Shown here piece by piece: positions 1-8,374 of a stretch of DNA of 64,000 nt (the first letter of the stretch is position 1; the number at the start of each line of letters is the position of its first letter). The notes under the pieces were generated by a model, which was not told the DNA's origin, ran no database searches, and was given only the letters and a program-made list of their open reading frames with translations. Both the position numbers and the translations under genes were made by a program. Origin of the DNA: Streptomyces sp. NRRL B-3428 (GTDB taxonomy: Bacteria > Actinomycetota > Actinomycetes > Streptomycetales > Streptomycetaceae); assembly GCA_000721375.1 (NCBI GenBank), contig JOGW01000005.1:1-64000 (forward strand), read 5' to 3'.

Positions 1-262
1 CGACGACCGCGACGGAGACACGCTGGTTCTCCTTCTTGGCCTCGGCCAGCGCGGCGTCCGCGGCCTTGGCGGCGGCCTCGATGGTGAGGTGGTTCGTCTC
101 AATGACGTTGCCGTCGCCGGCGTCCGCGGCCACGACGGCCGGGGCGGAGTCGGTGGAGGCACCGGCGGAGTAGACACCGAAACCGCCGGCGGCGATCGCG
201 ACGGCGAGCGCGCCGCCGCCCATCACGCGCGTACGCCGGGAAACCTTCTTGACGTGCTTCAT
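1..262 (-). CDS. GlcG/HbpS-like haem-binding protein, exported (partial)
   Basis: This gene starts at an ATG at 262 and runs off the left edge, so only the first 87 codons are visible. The product opens with a basic stretch (MKHVKKVSRRTR), a hydrophobic core and an Ala/Gly-rich segment, which reads as a Sec signal or N-terminal anchor. It then shows LTIEAAAKAADAALAEAKK followed by VSVAVV, the characteristic start of the GlcG/HbpS (DUF336) fold. In Streptomyces, HbpS is an extracytoplasmic haem-binding protein that works with the SenS/SenR two-component system. Whether this is HbpS itself or another GlcG-type protein cannot be decided without the missing C-terminal half. A perfect 22-bp palindrome lies about 130 bp upstream. 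Confidence 0.75.
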   Translation of the reverse strand, partial: MKHVKKVSRRTRVMGGGALAVAIAAGGFGVYSAGASTDSAPAVVAADAGDGNVIETNHLTIEAAAKAADAALAEAKKENQRVSVAVV

Positions 263-392
263 TGCCGAGCCCCTGAGTCCGAATGGCCGGGCGGACCGTC
301 CTTGCGGCCCGCCCGTTTGCAAGATCCATCCTGGTTCGCGGTGCCCTGCGCCTCATCGGCGTAGCGGCTGGCAGGGGGGCCCGGAACGGTTG

Positions 393-414
393 ACCGATCG
401 GTCGACCGATCGGT
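393..414. promoter_or_regulatory. 22-bp perfect palindrome, candidate operator
   Basis: The sequence ACCGATCGGT-CG-ACCGATCGGT reads identically on both strands and contains the self-complementary decamer ACCGATCGGT twice. It sits between the end of cytX (471) and the start of the HbpS-like gene (262). With no loop it makes a poor terminator, and a doubled palindrome of this type suits a dimeric (TetR-like) repressor. A hairpin role at the cytX 3' end cannot be excluded. Confidence 0.5.
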
Positions 415-470
415 TGATGCGCGCGCGGACTTCGTGGGCCCGTGCGGTGGCCGGGTCGAGCCCTGGAGGG

Positions 471-1877
471 CTACTCGGGCGCGGCGGCGACGTGTTGACG
501 CCTTCGGCCGACCGCCAGGGTGGTGAGAGCCGCTACCGCGAAGGAGAGCAGGGAGGCGCTCATCCACGGCTGGACGGTGAGGCCCACGGCGTCCTGCAGC
601 CAGGCCCAGAAGTCGGACCAGCCGGCGATGTCGGTGGGCGCGATGAGCTGGTACGCGGCGAAGCCGAGTGCCCAGGGCAGGAGCATGACCCAGCGGGTGG
701 GGGCCTGTTCGGAGACATCCCAGCCGCGGTGGCCGCCGAGGACGAAGAAGTCCACGACGAGGACGGCGAACATGGGGATGAAGACGGCGCCGATCAGATA
801 GAGGAAGCTGGCGTAGCTGTCCATGTTCACCAGGAGCGCCAGAGCGGTGGCCAGGGTGCCGCTGATCAGACACAGCACGCGACGGTCGGCCCGGGGCAGC
901 AGGTTCTGGGCGGAGACGGCCGTGGAGTAGACGTTCGCGAAGGACTGGTCGACCTCGCGCAGCACGAGGACGCCGAAGCAGATCACGCCGACGCTGGTGG
1001 CGGTGAACGGATCGAAGACCTTGTACGGATCCGTACTGTCGAACGCGATCATGGCGAGCGCGGCCACGCCGAGCACCGAACCGGCGATGCCCGCGAGGGT
1101 CTGGCCGACGACCAGTCCGCCGAAGGCCTCCTTCTCGCTGCGGGAGTGCCGCGAGTAGTCCGCGACCAGCGGCAGCCAGGAGATCGACACGGCGATCACG
1201 CTGTCGGCCGCGAACCAGAAGTCCTTCCAGGAGCCGCCTTCCATCGGGATGCCGCGGCCGGCCAGGTCCCAGCCCAGGTAGGCGATGGCCAGGACGACCG
1301 CGATGGTGACGTAGCGGCGGATGATGCGCAGGGCGCCGAGGGGGCGCAGCGTGAGCGCGGTCGTCACCGCTCCCGCGACCAGCACGTAGAGCCAGCCGGG
1401 TCCCGGGTCGCCGAAGATCTGGCCGGCCAGGATCTTCAGACCGGTGGAGATGACCACCAGCTCGAACACGGCCCAGCCGACCATCTGCAGCACGTTGAGG
1501 ACGGTGGGCAGATAGGAGGCCTTCGCGCCGAACAGCCCGCGAAGGAGCACCATCGAGGGCGCGCCGGTACGCGCGCCGGTGATGGCTGCGAGTCCGAGGG
1601 CGAACGTGCCGATCAGGGTGCCGACGACCGACGCGGTGACGGCTGCGGCGAACGACAGCGTCGGGCTGCCGGTGCCCAGCGGGTCGAGGACGACGAGCAT
1701 GCCGCTGAAGCCGAGCAGGCTGACGCCCAGGTTGGCCCAGAAGGTGCCCTGGTCCAGGCCGGTGAGGACCTTGGGCGTGGGCTGGTCGAGAGTGAGCGGC
1801 GCCTCGTTCGCCGGGGCGTGTCTCCGGGGTGGTTCGGCGGTGGTGGACTCGGCGGTGCTGGATTCTGTGGTGGTCAC
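471..1877 (-). CDS. cytX: NCS1-family hydroxymethylpyrimidine transporter CytX
   Basis: This is a 468-residue integral membrane permease of the nucleobase:cation symporter-1 (cytosine permease) family. After a disordered N-terminus of about 35 residues there are roughly twelve hydrophobic helices, with NCS1 signatures such as SLLGFSGML near the first helix and GARTGAPSMVLLRGLFG after the third. The GTG start at 1877 overlaps the tenA stop as GTGA, which implies translational coupling. Its place behind thiD and tenA under a TPP riboswitch points to uptake of hydroxymethylpyrimidine (HMP) or a related thiamine breakdown product rather than cytosine; that substrate is inferred from context. A longer in-frame ATG exists upstream, but it would extend deep into tenA. 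Confidence 0.88.
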   Translation of the reverse strand: MTTTESSTAESTTAEPPRRHAPANEAPLTLDQPTPKVLTGLDQGTFWANLGVSLLGFSGMLVVLDPLGTGSPTLSFAAAVTASVVGTLIGTFALGLAAITGARTGAPSMVLLRGLFGAKASYLPTVLNVLQMVGWAVFELVVISTGLKILAGQIFGDPGPGWLYVLVAGAVTTALTLRPLGALRIIRRYVTIAVVLAIAYLGWDLAGRGIPMEGGSWKDFWFAADSVIAVSISWLPLVADYSRHSRSEKEAFGGLVVGQTLAGIAGSVLGVAALAMIAFDSTDPYKVFDPFTATSVGVICFGVLVLREVDQSFANVYSTAVSAQNLLPRADRRVLCLISGTLATALALLVNMDSYASFLYLIGAVFIPMFAVLVVDFFVLGGHRGWDVSEQAPTRWVMLLPWALGFAAYQLIAPTDIAGWSDFWAWLQDAVGLTVQPWMSASLLSFAVAALTTLAVGRRRQHVAAAPE

Positions 1878-2560
1878 TTCGCGTCCTCCGTCACCGAAGC
1901 GGCGGCGAACGGCCAGGCCTCCAGGCGCCATGCGGCGTCCCAGAACATCCACTCCCAGGTGGAGGCGGTGGTGTAGGCCGTACGCATGCGGGCGCGGGTG
2001 GCCGGATCGGCCTGCTCCGCAAGGCGGTTGACGATTTGCCGGGCGTGCTCCGTGGCGGCTTCGAACTCCTCGTCGGCGTACGTGCCGATCCAGTCCCCGT
2101 ACGGATGCGCGGCGAGGTCGCCGGCCTGCTCGAGGAGGCCCTTGCCCACCTCGGCGTAGATCCAGAAGCAGGGCAGGACGGCGGCGGCCAGCTCGGCGTA
2201 GCCCTGGGTGTGGGCCACGGAGAGCAGGTAGGAGGTGTATCCGGTGCAGGTGGGGGACGGCGTCCAGGCGTCCACGTCGACGACGTTGCTCTCGTGCAGG
2301 GAGCTTTCGACGACGACGGCGTCATGCGCGGACTTCGCGAAGAACGCGATGTCCTGCGGCCGGTCCGCCTTCGCGGCGGCGCTGGCCAGGGCCCGGGCGT
2401 AGTCGCGGAGGTAGTGGGCGTCCTGGGCCAGGTAGTAGACGAACTTCTCCCGGTCCAGGGTGCCGTCGCCGAGGCCGGTGACGAACGGCAGTTTGTCGAT
2501 GGCGGCCCGTATCTCGGCTGTGGCGGTCCACAGCTCGTCACAGAACGACTCGGTGGTCAT
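1874..2560 (-). CDS. tenA: Thiaminase II (aminopyrimidine aminohydrolase) TenA
   Basis: This 228-residue protein has the TenA/THI-4 all-helical fold. It releases HMP from aminomethyl- or aminopyrimidine breakdown products of thiamine. The family nucleophile is Cys131 in the motif LPCFWIYAEVG; Asp47 in YLAQDAHYL and the C-terminal TWEWMFWDAAW segment with its glutamate are also in place. The length is typical of the family. It lies 4 bp downstream of thiD and overlaps cytX by 4 bp, so the three genes form one transcript controlled by the TPP riboswitch upstream. Together they import, deaminate and phosphorylate the pyrimidine moiety. Confidence 0.93.
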   Translation of the reverse strand: MTTESFCDELWTATAEIRAAIDKLPFVTGLGDGTLDREKFVYYLAQDAHYLRDYARALASAAAKADRPQDIAFFAKSAHDAVVVESSLHESNVVDVDAWTPSPTCTGYTSYLLSVAHTQGYAELAAAVLPCFWIYAEVGKGLLEQAGDLAAHPYGDWIGTYADEEFEAATEHARQIVNRLAEQADPATRARMRTAYTTASTWEWMFWDAAWRLEAWPFAAASVTEDAK

Positions 2561-2564
2561 GGGT

Positions 2565-3389
2565 TCAGCTCCAGTACTGGTGGAAGTGGTGAACGGGGCC
2601 GTGGCCGCTGCCGATGCGCAGGGTGTCCGCGGCTCGCAGCGCCCCGGTCAGGTACTCCTTCGCGGCGCGGACGGCGGTGTACCAGTCGTCGTGCTGCGGG
2701 CGGAGGGCGGCGATCGCGGCGGACAGGGTGCAGCCGGTGCCATGGGTGTTGCGGGTGTGCACACGGGGTGCGGACAGCTCGGTGACGTGCGCGCCGGCGT
2801 CCTGCGTGGCCTCGACGAGGATGTCCACGGACTCGGCGTCCTGTGTGTGGTGGCCGCCCTTGAGGAGGACGCGCCTGGCCCCGGACTCGAGGAGTGCGCG
2901 TGCCTGCTCGACGGCTTCGGCGCGGTCTTGCGCGGCGGCGACGCCGAGGAGGTCCCCGGCCTCGGGCAGGTTGGGGGTGATGAGGTCGGCGAGGGGGAGC
3001 AGGCGGTCGCGCAGCACGCCGACCGCGTCGGCTTCGAGAAGGCGATGGCCGCTGGTCGAGACCATGACGGGGTCGAGGACGACGAACCGGGGGCGGTGCC
3101 GCTCCAGGGCGTCCGCGACGGCCGAGGCGATCGCGGCGTCCGCCAGCATGCCGATCTTGACCGCGTCCACCGGGACATCGGCGAAGAGCGTGTCGATCTG
3201 CTCGCCGACGAACGCCGGGGGTATGGCGTGGATACCGGTGACGCCCTGGGTGTTCTGCGCGGTCAGGGCGGTCAGAACCGCCGTTCCGTACGCGCCGTTG
3301 GCGGAGAACGCCTTGAGGTCGGCCTGGATCCCGGCGCCGCCGGAGGGATCGCTGGCGGCGATGGTGAGGGCGATGGGCGGGGTGGTCAC
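2565..3389 (-). CDS. thiD: Hydroxymethylpyrimidine/phosphomethylpyrimidine kinase ThiD
   Basis: This 274-residue ribokinase-fold enzyme phosphorylates HMP to HMP-P and HMP-PP for thiamine synthesis. The N-terminal [19 protein letters not shown] (residues 10-28) is the ThiD substrate signature, and GTGC at 217-220 is the anion-hole and catalytic region. I chose the GTG at 3389 because an AGGAGG ribosome site lies 6 nt upstream; a longer frame reaching 3533 has an N-terminus unlike any ThiD. It is the first gene of thiD-tenA-cytX. A TPP riboswitch lies about 390 nt upstream on the same strand, so thiamine pyrophosphate should repress the operon. Confidence 0.94.
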   Translation of the reverse strand: MTTPPIALTIAASDPSGGAGIQADLKAFSANGAYGTAVLTALTAQNTQGVTGIHAIPPAFVGEQIDTLFADVPVDAVKIGMLADAAIASAVADALERHRPRFVVLDPVMVSTSGHRLLEADAVGVLRDRLLPLADLITPNLPEAGDLLGVAAAQDRAEAVEQARALLESGARRVLLKGGHHTQDAESVDILVEATQDAGAHVTELSAPRVHTRNTHGTGCTLSAAIAALRPQHDDWYTAVRAAKEYLTGALRAADTLRIGSGHGPVHHFHQYWS

Positions 3390-3780
3390 GCGGAGTCCTC
3401 CTGTCGAAGGGGGTGCGAGGGGGAACGGGTGGCGGGTGCTGCCCAGGGCTCGTGCCGACGGCGGCGGTCCTGGGGCGCAGCGAGCGGGCTCGTCACCGCG
3501 GCGACCTCGCGACGTCGAGGTGGTCGACGGCATCCGGCGCGCGCCGACGGTTCGCGCCGACGGATCGCGGCGGCCTACGGGCAGGGCGATGTGCGCGAGG
3601 TGCCTAGGGGGTGCCGGACGGAAGCGGAGGGAGAGAAGCCGCGTACCGGCGGAAAACAGCGATCAAGGGGACGTCGGGGACTGCGAGTTCGTCCCGAATC
3701 GTCCGATCGCGGCCGAACACCGTACGGACGTCCGTGTCCGGATCACGCTGAACTGCGACAGCGCAGCATCCATCGTCAAC
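3390..3780 (-). other. Long 5' leader between the TPP riboswitch and thiD
   Basis: This 391-nt stretch separates the riboswitch from the thiD start, which is unusually long. It contains a possible 36-codon reading frame (ATG at 3773, stop at 3663) whose ribosome site would be the GGGAGAG at the 3' edge of the aptamer. I see no recognisable protein family here. A short direct repeat, GCGCCGACGG with 5 nt between the copies, lies near 3540-3565. Confidence 0.4.
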
Positions 3781-3885
3781 ACTCTCCCTACGCCGGCATT
3801 ACCCGGTCCAGGTTCATGCGGTCGACGGAAAGGGGAGTCAACTCCCGTCCGCCCTCTCAGCCCGGCTACTCCCGAGCTCCCGCGG
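3781..3885 (-). ncRNA. TPP riboswitch (THI element)
   Basis: Read on the minus strand, the region has the conserved TPP aptamer blocks in order: GGGCTGAGAGG in the first arm, then CCTGGACCGGGTAATGCCGG with the pyrophosphate-arm consensus, and GCGTAGGGAG closing the structure. The ends can pair as GCUC with GAGU to form P1. It lies upstream of thiD-tenA-cytX in the same orientation and should lower their expression when thiamine pyrophosphate is plentiful. Confidence 0.93.
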
Positions 3886-3967
3886 TGGTCGCTACGCAAT
3901 GTACCTCCCCAGTCAAGGGGAGATCGCAGTCGGGGTACGCAGGGACCGGCCGTCGGACCGCCGGCGC

Positions 3968-4672
3968 TCACCCGCCGGATGCGGCCGGCTCGCCGAGGTG
4001 TTCTGCCGCGGTGCGCCACGCCGCGGTGACCGCGCCTTGCGCTCGCCGGGTGCGGACGGCTCTGTGGTCGGCGGCGCTCACGGTCAGCGGTGCTCCCACA
4101 TGGACGTGCAGTTCAGGACGGCGCAGCGGCGCCGTGGCCAGGCCGGCGAGTTGCTTGGCCACGTTTCCGGAGGTGACCCGCCGCGCCCCGGCCTGGCCGA
4201 TGGGCACGATCGGGGCACCGGTGCGCTCGACGATGCGGGCGGCGCCGCTGCGGAATGCGGCGGGAGCCTGCTCGGCGGCGTCCCGCCGTACAGGCAGGCG
4301 CCCTTCGCCGTACACCAGCACCAACTCGCCGTCGTCCAGCGCCTTTACCGCGAGGTCGATCGCATGGGCCGCGCGGCGGTCGCCACGGTGGACGGGGATG
4401 TGTCCCCCACGTCCGAGTGCCGCGCCGAGCAGCGGGATACGCCACAGGCCCGCGGCGGCCATCACCACGGGCCGCACGTCGAGGCGTTGCAGTGCGGCCA
4501 GCACGATCGCCGGGTCGGCCAGTGACGTGTGGTTCGCCACGACAAGGCTGCCGGGCGCGAACACGGCGCCGGCGTCCGTGGTCACCGTGAGGCGGCCGAA
4601 GGCCGGAACGAGAACCTGGGCAAGGCGGCTGAGCACTGAACGCTCCCGTGGCTGACGACTGGTGATCTCCAT
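3968..4672 (-). CDS. PlsC-family 1-acylglycerol-3-phosphate acyltransferase
   Basis: This 234-residue protein belongs to the lysophosphatidate acyltransferase family. The catalytic NHX4D motif is N47-HTSLAD (His48 and Asp53), and the glycerophosphate-binding motif appears as [10 protein letters not shown] near residues 120-130, equivalent to FPEGTRS. A hydrophobic segment precedes the first motif, as is usual for membrane-associated PlsC enzymes. It probably acylates lysophosphatidate or a related lipid at the inner face of the membrane. It stands alone and diverges from the PrcB-domain gene at 4907. No clear ribosome site precedes the ATG at 4672, so the start is uncertain. Confidence 0.85.
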   Translation of the reverse strand: MEITSRQPRERSVLSRLAQVLVPAFGRLTVTTDAGAVFAPGSLVVANHTSLADPAIVLAALQRLDVRPVVMAAAGLWRIPLLGAALGRGGHIPVHRGDRRAAHAIDLAVKALDDGELVLVYGEGRLPVRRDAAEQAPAAFRSGAARIVERTGAPIVPIGQAGARRVTSGNVAKQLAGLATAPLRRPELHVHVGAPLTVSAADHRAVRTRRAQGAVTAAWRTAAEHLGEPAASGG

Positions 4673-4906
4673 CGTCGACGGCGCCCGCAGCGGCGGCCTG
4701 AGTGCGCCTACTCATCTTCCCCGTCCGGCAACTCAGGGTCGCGCTCGTGTGCGGCACGCCGTTCGCGTACGGGCGACCACTGACACCGCAGCGCTGGCCG
4801 TCCAGTACGGCGCAGGAGCACTCTGGCAATGCGGCGGCGGAGCCTGAGTCGCGGCGGTGCGTGGACGAGTCGGACATGGGGGAACGCTCAGGTGGAGGGT
4901 CGGAGT

Positions 4907-5341
4907 ATGGGGGAGTACATGCCTGTCGGTGAGCACTCTGAACACGAGGTCCCCTTCGAGGACTTGGTCTGCGAGGTGTGGTCGGCGATGGCCGAGTTCG
5001 CCGCGCTCGACGTGCGAACGCAGTCCGCCTGGGCGGATGTGTGGGGAAGGGCGACCGCCAACCGAGGGCAGCCACCCGAAGTGCCCGGGGTTGACTGGTC
5101 CAGGCAGTGGGTGCTGTTCGTCGCCACCGGGGTCCGCCCGTCGACCGGCTACCGTGTGGAGATCCGCCGCCTCGTTCGGCGAGACCGCGTGATCCATGTG
5201 TACGCGGTGGAAACGGTGCCACCGCCCGGTTCCGTCACCGGATGCGCCATCACTCACCCCATGCATGCGGTGACGATGCCGCAGGAACCGGACGACGTGA
5301 GTTTCGAGTTCCACTTCGCGCGCGAAGTACCCGAACTGTGA
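4907..5341 (+). CDS. PrcB C-terminal-domain protein
   Basis: The 144-residue product has one recognisable region, about residues 65-125. There FVATGVRPSTGYRVEIRRL and a later VYAVETVPPPGS resemble the PrcB C-terminal domain, named from a treponemal protease-complex subunit. The N-terminal half is acidic and unfamiliar. No signal peptide is visible, so it is probably cytoplasmic. The start is the ATG at 4907, with GGAGG about 8 nt upstream; an upstream ATG at 4829 has no such site. The gene is monocistronic and ends just before a strong terminator. The domain assignment rests on pattern memory and the function is unknown. Confidence 0.6.
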   Translation: MGEYMPVGEHSEHEVPFEDLVCEVWSAMAEFAALDVRTQSAWADVWGRATANRGQPPEVPGVDWSRQWVLFVATGVRPSTGYRVEIRRLVRRDRVIHVYAVETVPPPGSVTGCAITHPMHAVTMPQEPDDVSFEFHFAREVPEL

Positions 5342-5363
5342 CCACGCACCGTGGAGCGCCGCT

Positions 5364-5400
5364 GCCCGCTCACGCCGCGGTCGAAGCGGCGTGAGCGGGC
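5364..5400. terminator. Intrinsic terminator hairpin, 15-bp stem
   Basis: GCCCGCTCACGCCGC is followed after 7 nt by its exact reverse complement. It lies between the convergent PrcB-domain gene (ends 5341) and terB (ends 5427), so it can serve both. Confidence 0.88.
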
Positions 5401-5426
5401 AGCGTGCGGACGGACCGGTGTCCTGC

Positions 5427-5978
5427 TCAGAGGCCGAACTGCTGCGGACTCACACCCAGCGCCGCACACGCCTCCCGCAGCACCTGCTCCTCGGCCGGGG
5501 CGATGTAGCCGTCCGCGCCGGCCACGATGAACCCGGTCTGCACGACCGCCTGTGCCTCGGCCGGCTTCTTCGCCGCCTTGGCGATCTCCTGCATGACCGC
5601 CGTCTTGCCCTGCTGGAAGTTGTACGCCAGCTGGTCGACGTGCTTGTTGAAGCGCTCGCGCAGTTGCTCGGGCGGGAAGTTCTTCAGGACGTCGTTCTGC
5701 AGGATCAGCGACTCCACATGCTGCCTCTCGGCGGGGTCCACCGAACCGTCGGCGGCCGCGACCAGCGCGCACATGGCCATCGTCGCGTCCCGGAAGGCGC
5801 CGCTCTTCAGTTCCGTCTTGAGCGAACTGAGCTGGGACTTGAGCACACCCACCAGCTGGGCCTTCGAACCACCGCCCGGCCGCGCGGCCGACCCGCCATG
5901 GCCGCCTGAGCTACGCCCTCCCTGCGCCTGCTGCTGCAACCCCTTGGCCTGATCCTTGAGCCGGTCCCACATTGCCAT
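5427..5978 (-). CDS. TerB-family tellurite resistance protein
   Basis: This 183-residue protein has an N-terminal amphipathic helix (MAMWDRLKDQAKG), a Gly/Ser/Gln-rich linker to about residue 45 and then a TerB all-helical domain. Two similar acidic loops, AADGSVDPAER and GADGYIAPAEE, mark the two metal-binding halves of TerB. The family is linked to tellurite and general stress responses and probably binds divalent metal. The start was placed at 5978, with GAGGTGG 5 nt upstream; an ATG two codons later (5972) is equally possible. It diverges from the type VII-like cluster at 6157. Confidence 0.82.
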   Translation of the reverse strand: MAMWDRLKDQAKGLQQQAQGGRSSGGHGGSAARPGGGSKAQLVGVLKSQLSSLKTELKSGAFRDATMAMCALVAAADGSVDPAERQHVESLILQNDVLKNFPPEQLRERFNKHVDQLAYNFQQGKTAVMQEIAKAAKKPAEAQAVVQTGFIVAGADGYIAPAEEQVLREACAALGVSPQQFGL

Positions 5979-6156
5979 CCATGCCACCTCGGCTGTCGTG
6001 CGTCGATCCGTGTGAATCACTCTTGCGCCCCAGGAAACGTCTCTGAGTCCCGCAGAGTTCCGCACGCTCGCGGTCGCCGGCTGTCTCAGCGCTCCGTTCC
6101 CGATCAAGTACCCTTGATCGCTTGAGAGTTCGAACAACGGGCAACGGGGGCGCGCC

Positions 6157-6618
6157 TTGGCGTGGGAAGAGTGGGAGCAGTTGAAGGCGGCCGCGGCTGA
6201 GCGGCATGCGGCCGCCGCGGCATCCGGCATGCGGCTCAATCAGGTAGCGCCGGAGCCGGGAGGCGGTGGGACCGGCGTCGGTCCCGGCGACGGGTTCCGG
6301 GTGAAGCATCAGTCGCTCGACGGCAGTTCGCATCTGCTGATCGAGCTGGCCGGGCTGCTCTACCAGGGCCGCCCGGACGGGGAGCTGTGCACGACGGCGC
6401 GCGCACCCCGTTCGCATCCGGACGTGGCCGAGAAGGTGGACCGGTTCGCCCGGTTCGCGGACGACCAGTACCAGGATCTGACCTCGTTGCTCGCCGCGCT
6501 GTCGACGCGGCTGCGGGACACCAAGACCAACTACGTCTCGTACGACGGCGAAGTGGCGGGCGGACTGATGAACGCCCTGCTGGAAACGGGCGTGTACGTG
6601 CCGCCCGAGAAGCGGTGA
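6157..6618 (+). CDS. Small alpha-helical protein, probable WXG-like partner
   Basis: The gene starts with TTG at 6157 after a GGGGG site and encodes 153 residues. There is no signal peptide. Residues 45-150 look mainly helical, with a conserved-looking segment DVAEKVDRFARFADDQYQDL. I do not recognise a named family. It sits 15 bp ahead of a putative type VII effector, and its size and helical character suit a small T7SS substrate or chaperone encoded just before a large effector; that role is inferred from context. Confidence 0.5.
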   Translation: MAWEEWEQLKAAAAERHAAAAASGMRLNQVAPEPGGGGTGVGPGDGFRVKHQSLDGSSHLLIELAGLLYQGRPDGELCTTARAPRSHPDVAEKVDRFARFADDQYQDLTSLLAALSTRLRDTKTNYVSYDGEVAGGLMNALLETGVYVPPEKR

Positions 6619-6633
6619 GGAAGAGGGATACCC

Positions 6634-8022
6634 GTGGCCTATACCTACCGTGCCGATGTGGAGTTCCTCGAAGGGTGCAATCCGGCGCTCGTCGAGCGGA
6701 ACGCCGATGAATTCCGGCGGTTGCGCGATCTGTTGCTGAGCATCGAGCCGTCCTCGTCCAAGGCCGCCAAGAAGACGGACTGGGTGAGTGAGAACCGCAA
6801 GCCGTACGACGCCCGGTTGCGCGAGGCGAACGAGCTCGTCACGCATCTGTCCGACGGCTACGACAAGGCGCAGAGCGCGCTGCTGCACTACGCGCGTGCA
6901 CTGGAGATCGCCAAGTCGCACTACTCGGACGGGCTGCGCGCGGAGTCGACCCTGAAGGGCCTGGTCGCTCAGGTCGGGGAGGCGGTCACGGAGACGGCGC
7001 AGCGCGCCGAGCCGATGCGGCAGTGGGAGGACCTGCGCGGTACCTCGGGCGTCCTGGACTGGTTCGCGGAACTGACCGTCGACATCGACGACATCAAGGA
7101 CGAGGCGAACCGCGCGCACGACGACGCGAGCGCCGCGTTCGGCCGGGCCAAGCGCGTCGAGAAGGAAGCCAGGGACGGTTGTACGGCTTCGCTGGACACC
7201 GCGTACAAGGCGCTGCCCGACTTCCGTGGCGGAGGCTTCGGGGACGCCAAGGACCTGCTCTCCTCGATACCGGCGCTGCGGGCCGAGGCGGCGCAGGCCA
7301 AGGACGACCCGCTGGCGAAGCTGGCGGGCAGCGGGCCGAAGGCCGAGTTCACCCAACGCGTGGGCCAGGACGACGAGTCGGCCGCGCTGCGGGACATCCG
7401 GATGCGGCTCACGCAGCTGCCGGAGGCCGAGGACGCGTACTGGTCGACGCCGTCCGACGCCCAGGACAGGCGCGAGTGGATCGCCGCGAACAAGGAGATC
7501 ATCAAGGCGGCCGCCGAGCGTTCCGGACTGCCGGCGGACATGGTCGCGGGCATCGCGTGGCAGGAGATCGGCGGACAGTGGGGCTGGATGGACGACGGCG
7601 TCGACACCATCCGCGAGATATCGGACGGCGGCTGGCTTCCCTGGACGCCGGAGAATCTGCCGATCGACCGGCTCGCCAGCCCGCCCGACGAGACGTCCTT
7701 CGGTCCGATCGCGATTCAGCTCCGCCGTGGTGCGGAGGTGCTCGGCTACGACCCCGAGAACCTGACCGAGGGGCAGCGCGACACCATTGAGGCCGCCCTT
7801 CAGGACCCGGGCCAGAACATCTTCATCGCCAGTGAGTATCTGAAGATGCTCAAGGAGGAGAGCGGTTTCGCGGACGTACCCGCCGAGGAGATGACCCGCG
7901 AACAGCGCCAGGAACTGGCCGCCCGCTACAACGGCGGGCCGTATTGGCAGAATGGCGACGCCCAGGCCTATGGCCGGGGCTTCGACCGGAACCTGGACGA
8001 CGCGAGGGGCGCCATCAAGTGA
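6634..8022 (+). CDS. Putative T7SS-secreted effector with lysozyme-like C-terminal domain
   Basis: This 462-residue protein (GTG start after GAGGAAGAGGGA) has two parts. Residues 1-200 are a helical coiled domain opening with VEFLEGCNPALVERNADEF, which resembles the N-terminal domain of actinobacterial putative T7SS-secreted toxins. Residues 275-455 resemble a lysozyme/transglycosylase fold: MVAGIAWQEIGGQWGW carries the likely catalytic Glu311, and ARYNGGPYW near residue 435 matches the YNGGP turn of soluble lytic transglycosylases. No Sec signal is visible, as expected for T7SS export. The next gene overlaps the stop codon as GTGA and encodes a small membrane protein, which would suit immunity. 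It could instead be a cell-wall remodelling enzyme. Confidence 0.65.
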   Translation: MAYTYRADVEFLEGCNPALVERNADEFRRLRDLLLSIEPSSSKAAKKTDWVSENRKPYDARLREANELVTHLSDGYDKAQSALLHYARALEIAKSHYSDGLRAESTLKGLVAQVGEAVTETAQRAEPMRQWEDLRGTSGVLDWFAELTVDIDDIKDEANRAHDDASAAFGRAKRVEKEARDGCTASLDTAYKALPDFRGGGFGDAKDLLSSIPALRAEAAQAKDDPLAKLAGSGPKAEFTQRVGQDDESAALRDIRMRLTQLPEAEDAYWSTPSDAQDRREWIAANKEIIKAAAERSGLPADMVAGIAWQEIGGQWGWMDDGVDTIREISDGGWLPWTPENLPIDRLASPPDETSFGPIAIQLRRGAEVLGYDPENLTEGQRDTIEAALQDPGQNIFIASEYLKMLKEESGFADVPAEEMTREQRQELAARYNGGPYWQNGDAQAYGRGFDRNLDDARGAIK

Positions 8023-8336
8023 GCGAGGTAGGACGTGTGTCCGGTGCGGCGCGCGGATCGTGGACGGTCGTGCTCGCAACGGCGAATCTGCTCACCTGCT
8101 ATGTCGGCTACGGCGCCGTGTTCATCCGGCCCGAAGGCGCCTGGGACTCGGCCGCGATCGACGGGATCGCCGCGGCCGCCGTCTTCCTGTGCGTCCTGGG
8201 CACGCTCACCCTCGCCCTCTCGTACGTGCCGGTGCGGCGCGGCGCCCTCGCCCGCTGGTGGCTGCTGCCACCGGCGGTGTTCCTGCTGGTCGGCGTCGCG
8301 CGTCTGATCCATGTCGAGTACGCGTATCCGGTCTGA
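8019..8336 (+). CDS. Small three-helix membrane protein, candidate immunity protein
   Basis: Translation starts at the GTG at 8019, overlapping the stop of the lysozyme-like gene by 4 nt (GTGA). The 105 residues contain three hydrophobic segments (about 14-32, 45-65 and 78-95). The family is not recognised. Tight coupling to a putative peptidoglycan-cleaving effector suggests it protects the producer in the membrane or cell wall; this is inference from gene order only. Confidence 0.6.
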   Translation: MSEVGRVSGAARGSWTVVLATANLLTCYVGYGAVFIRPEGAWDSAAIDGIAAAAVFLCVLGTLTLALSYVPVRRGALARWWLLPPAVFLLVGVARLIHVEYAYPV

Positions 8337-8374
8337 CCGGGCCGGAATTCCGAGGGAAGCCGGCCGATCGGCGC

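Noticed and set aside
2460..4655. A 731-codon plus-strand frame across thiD and the PlsC-like gene
   Set aside because: It is antisense to a riboswitch and two genes with clear motifs, and has no ribosome site or domain.
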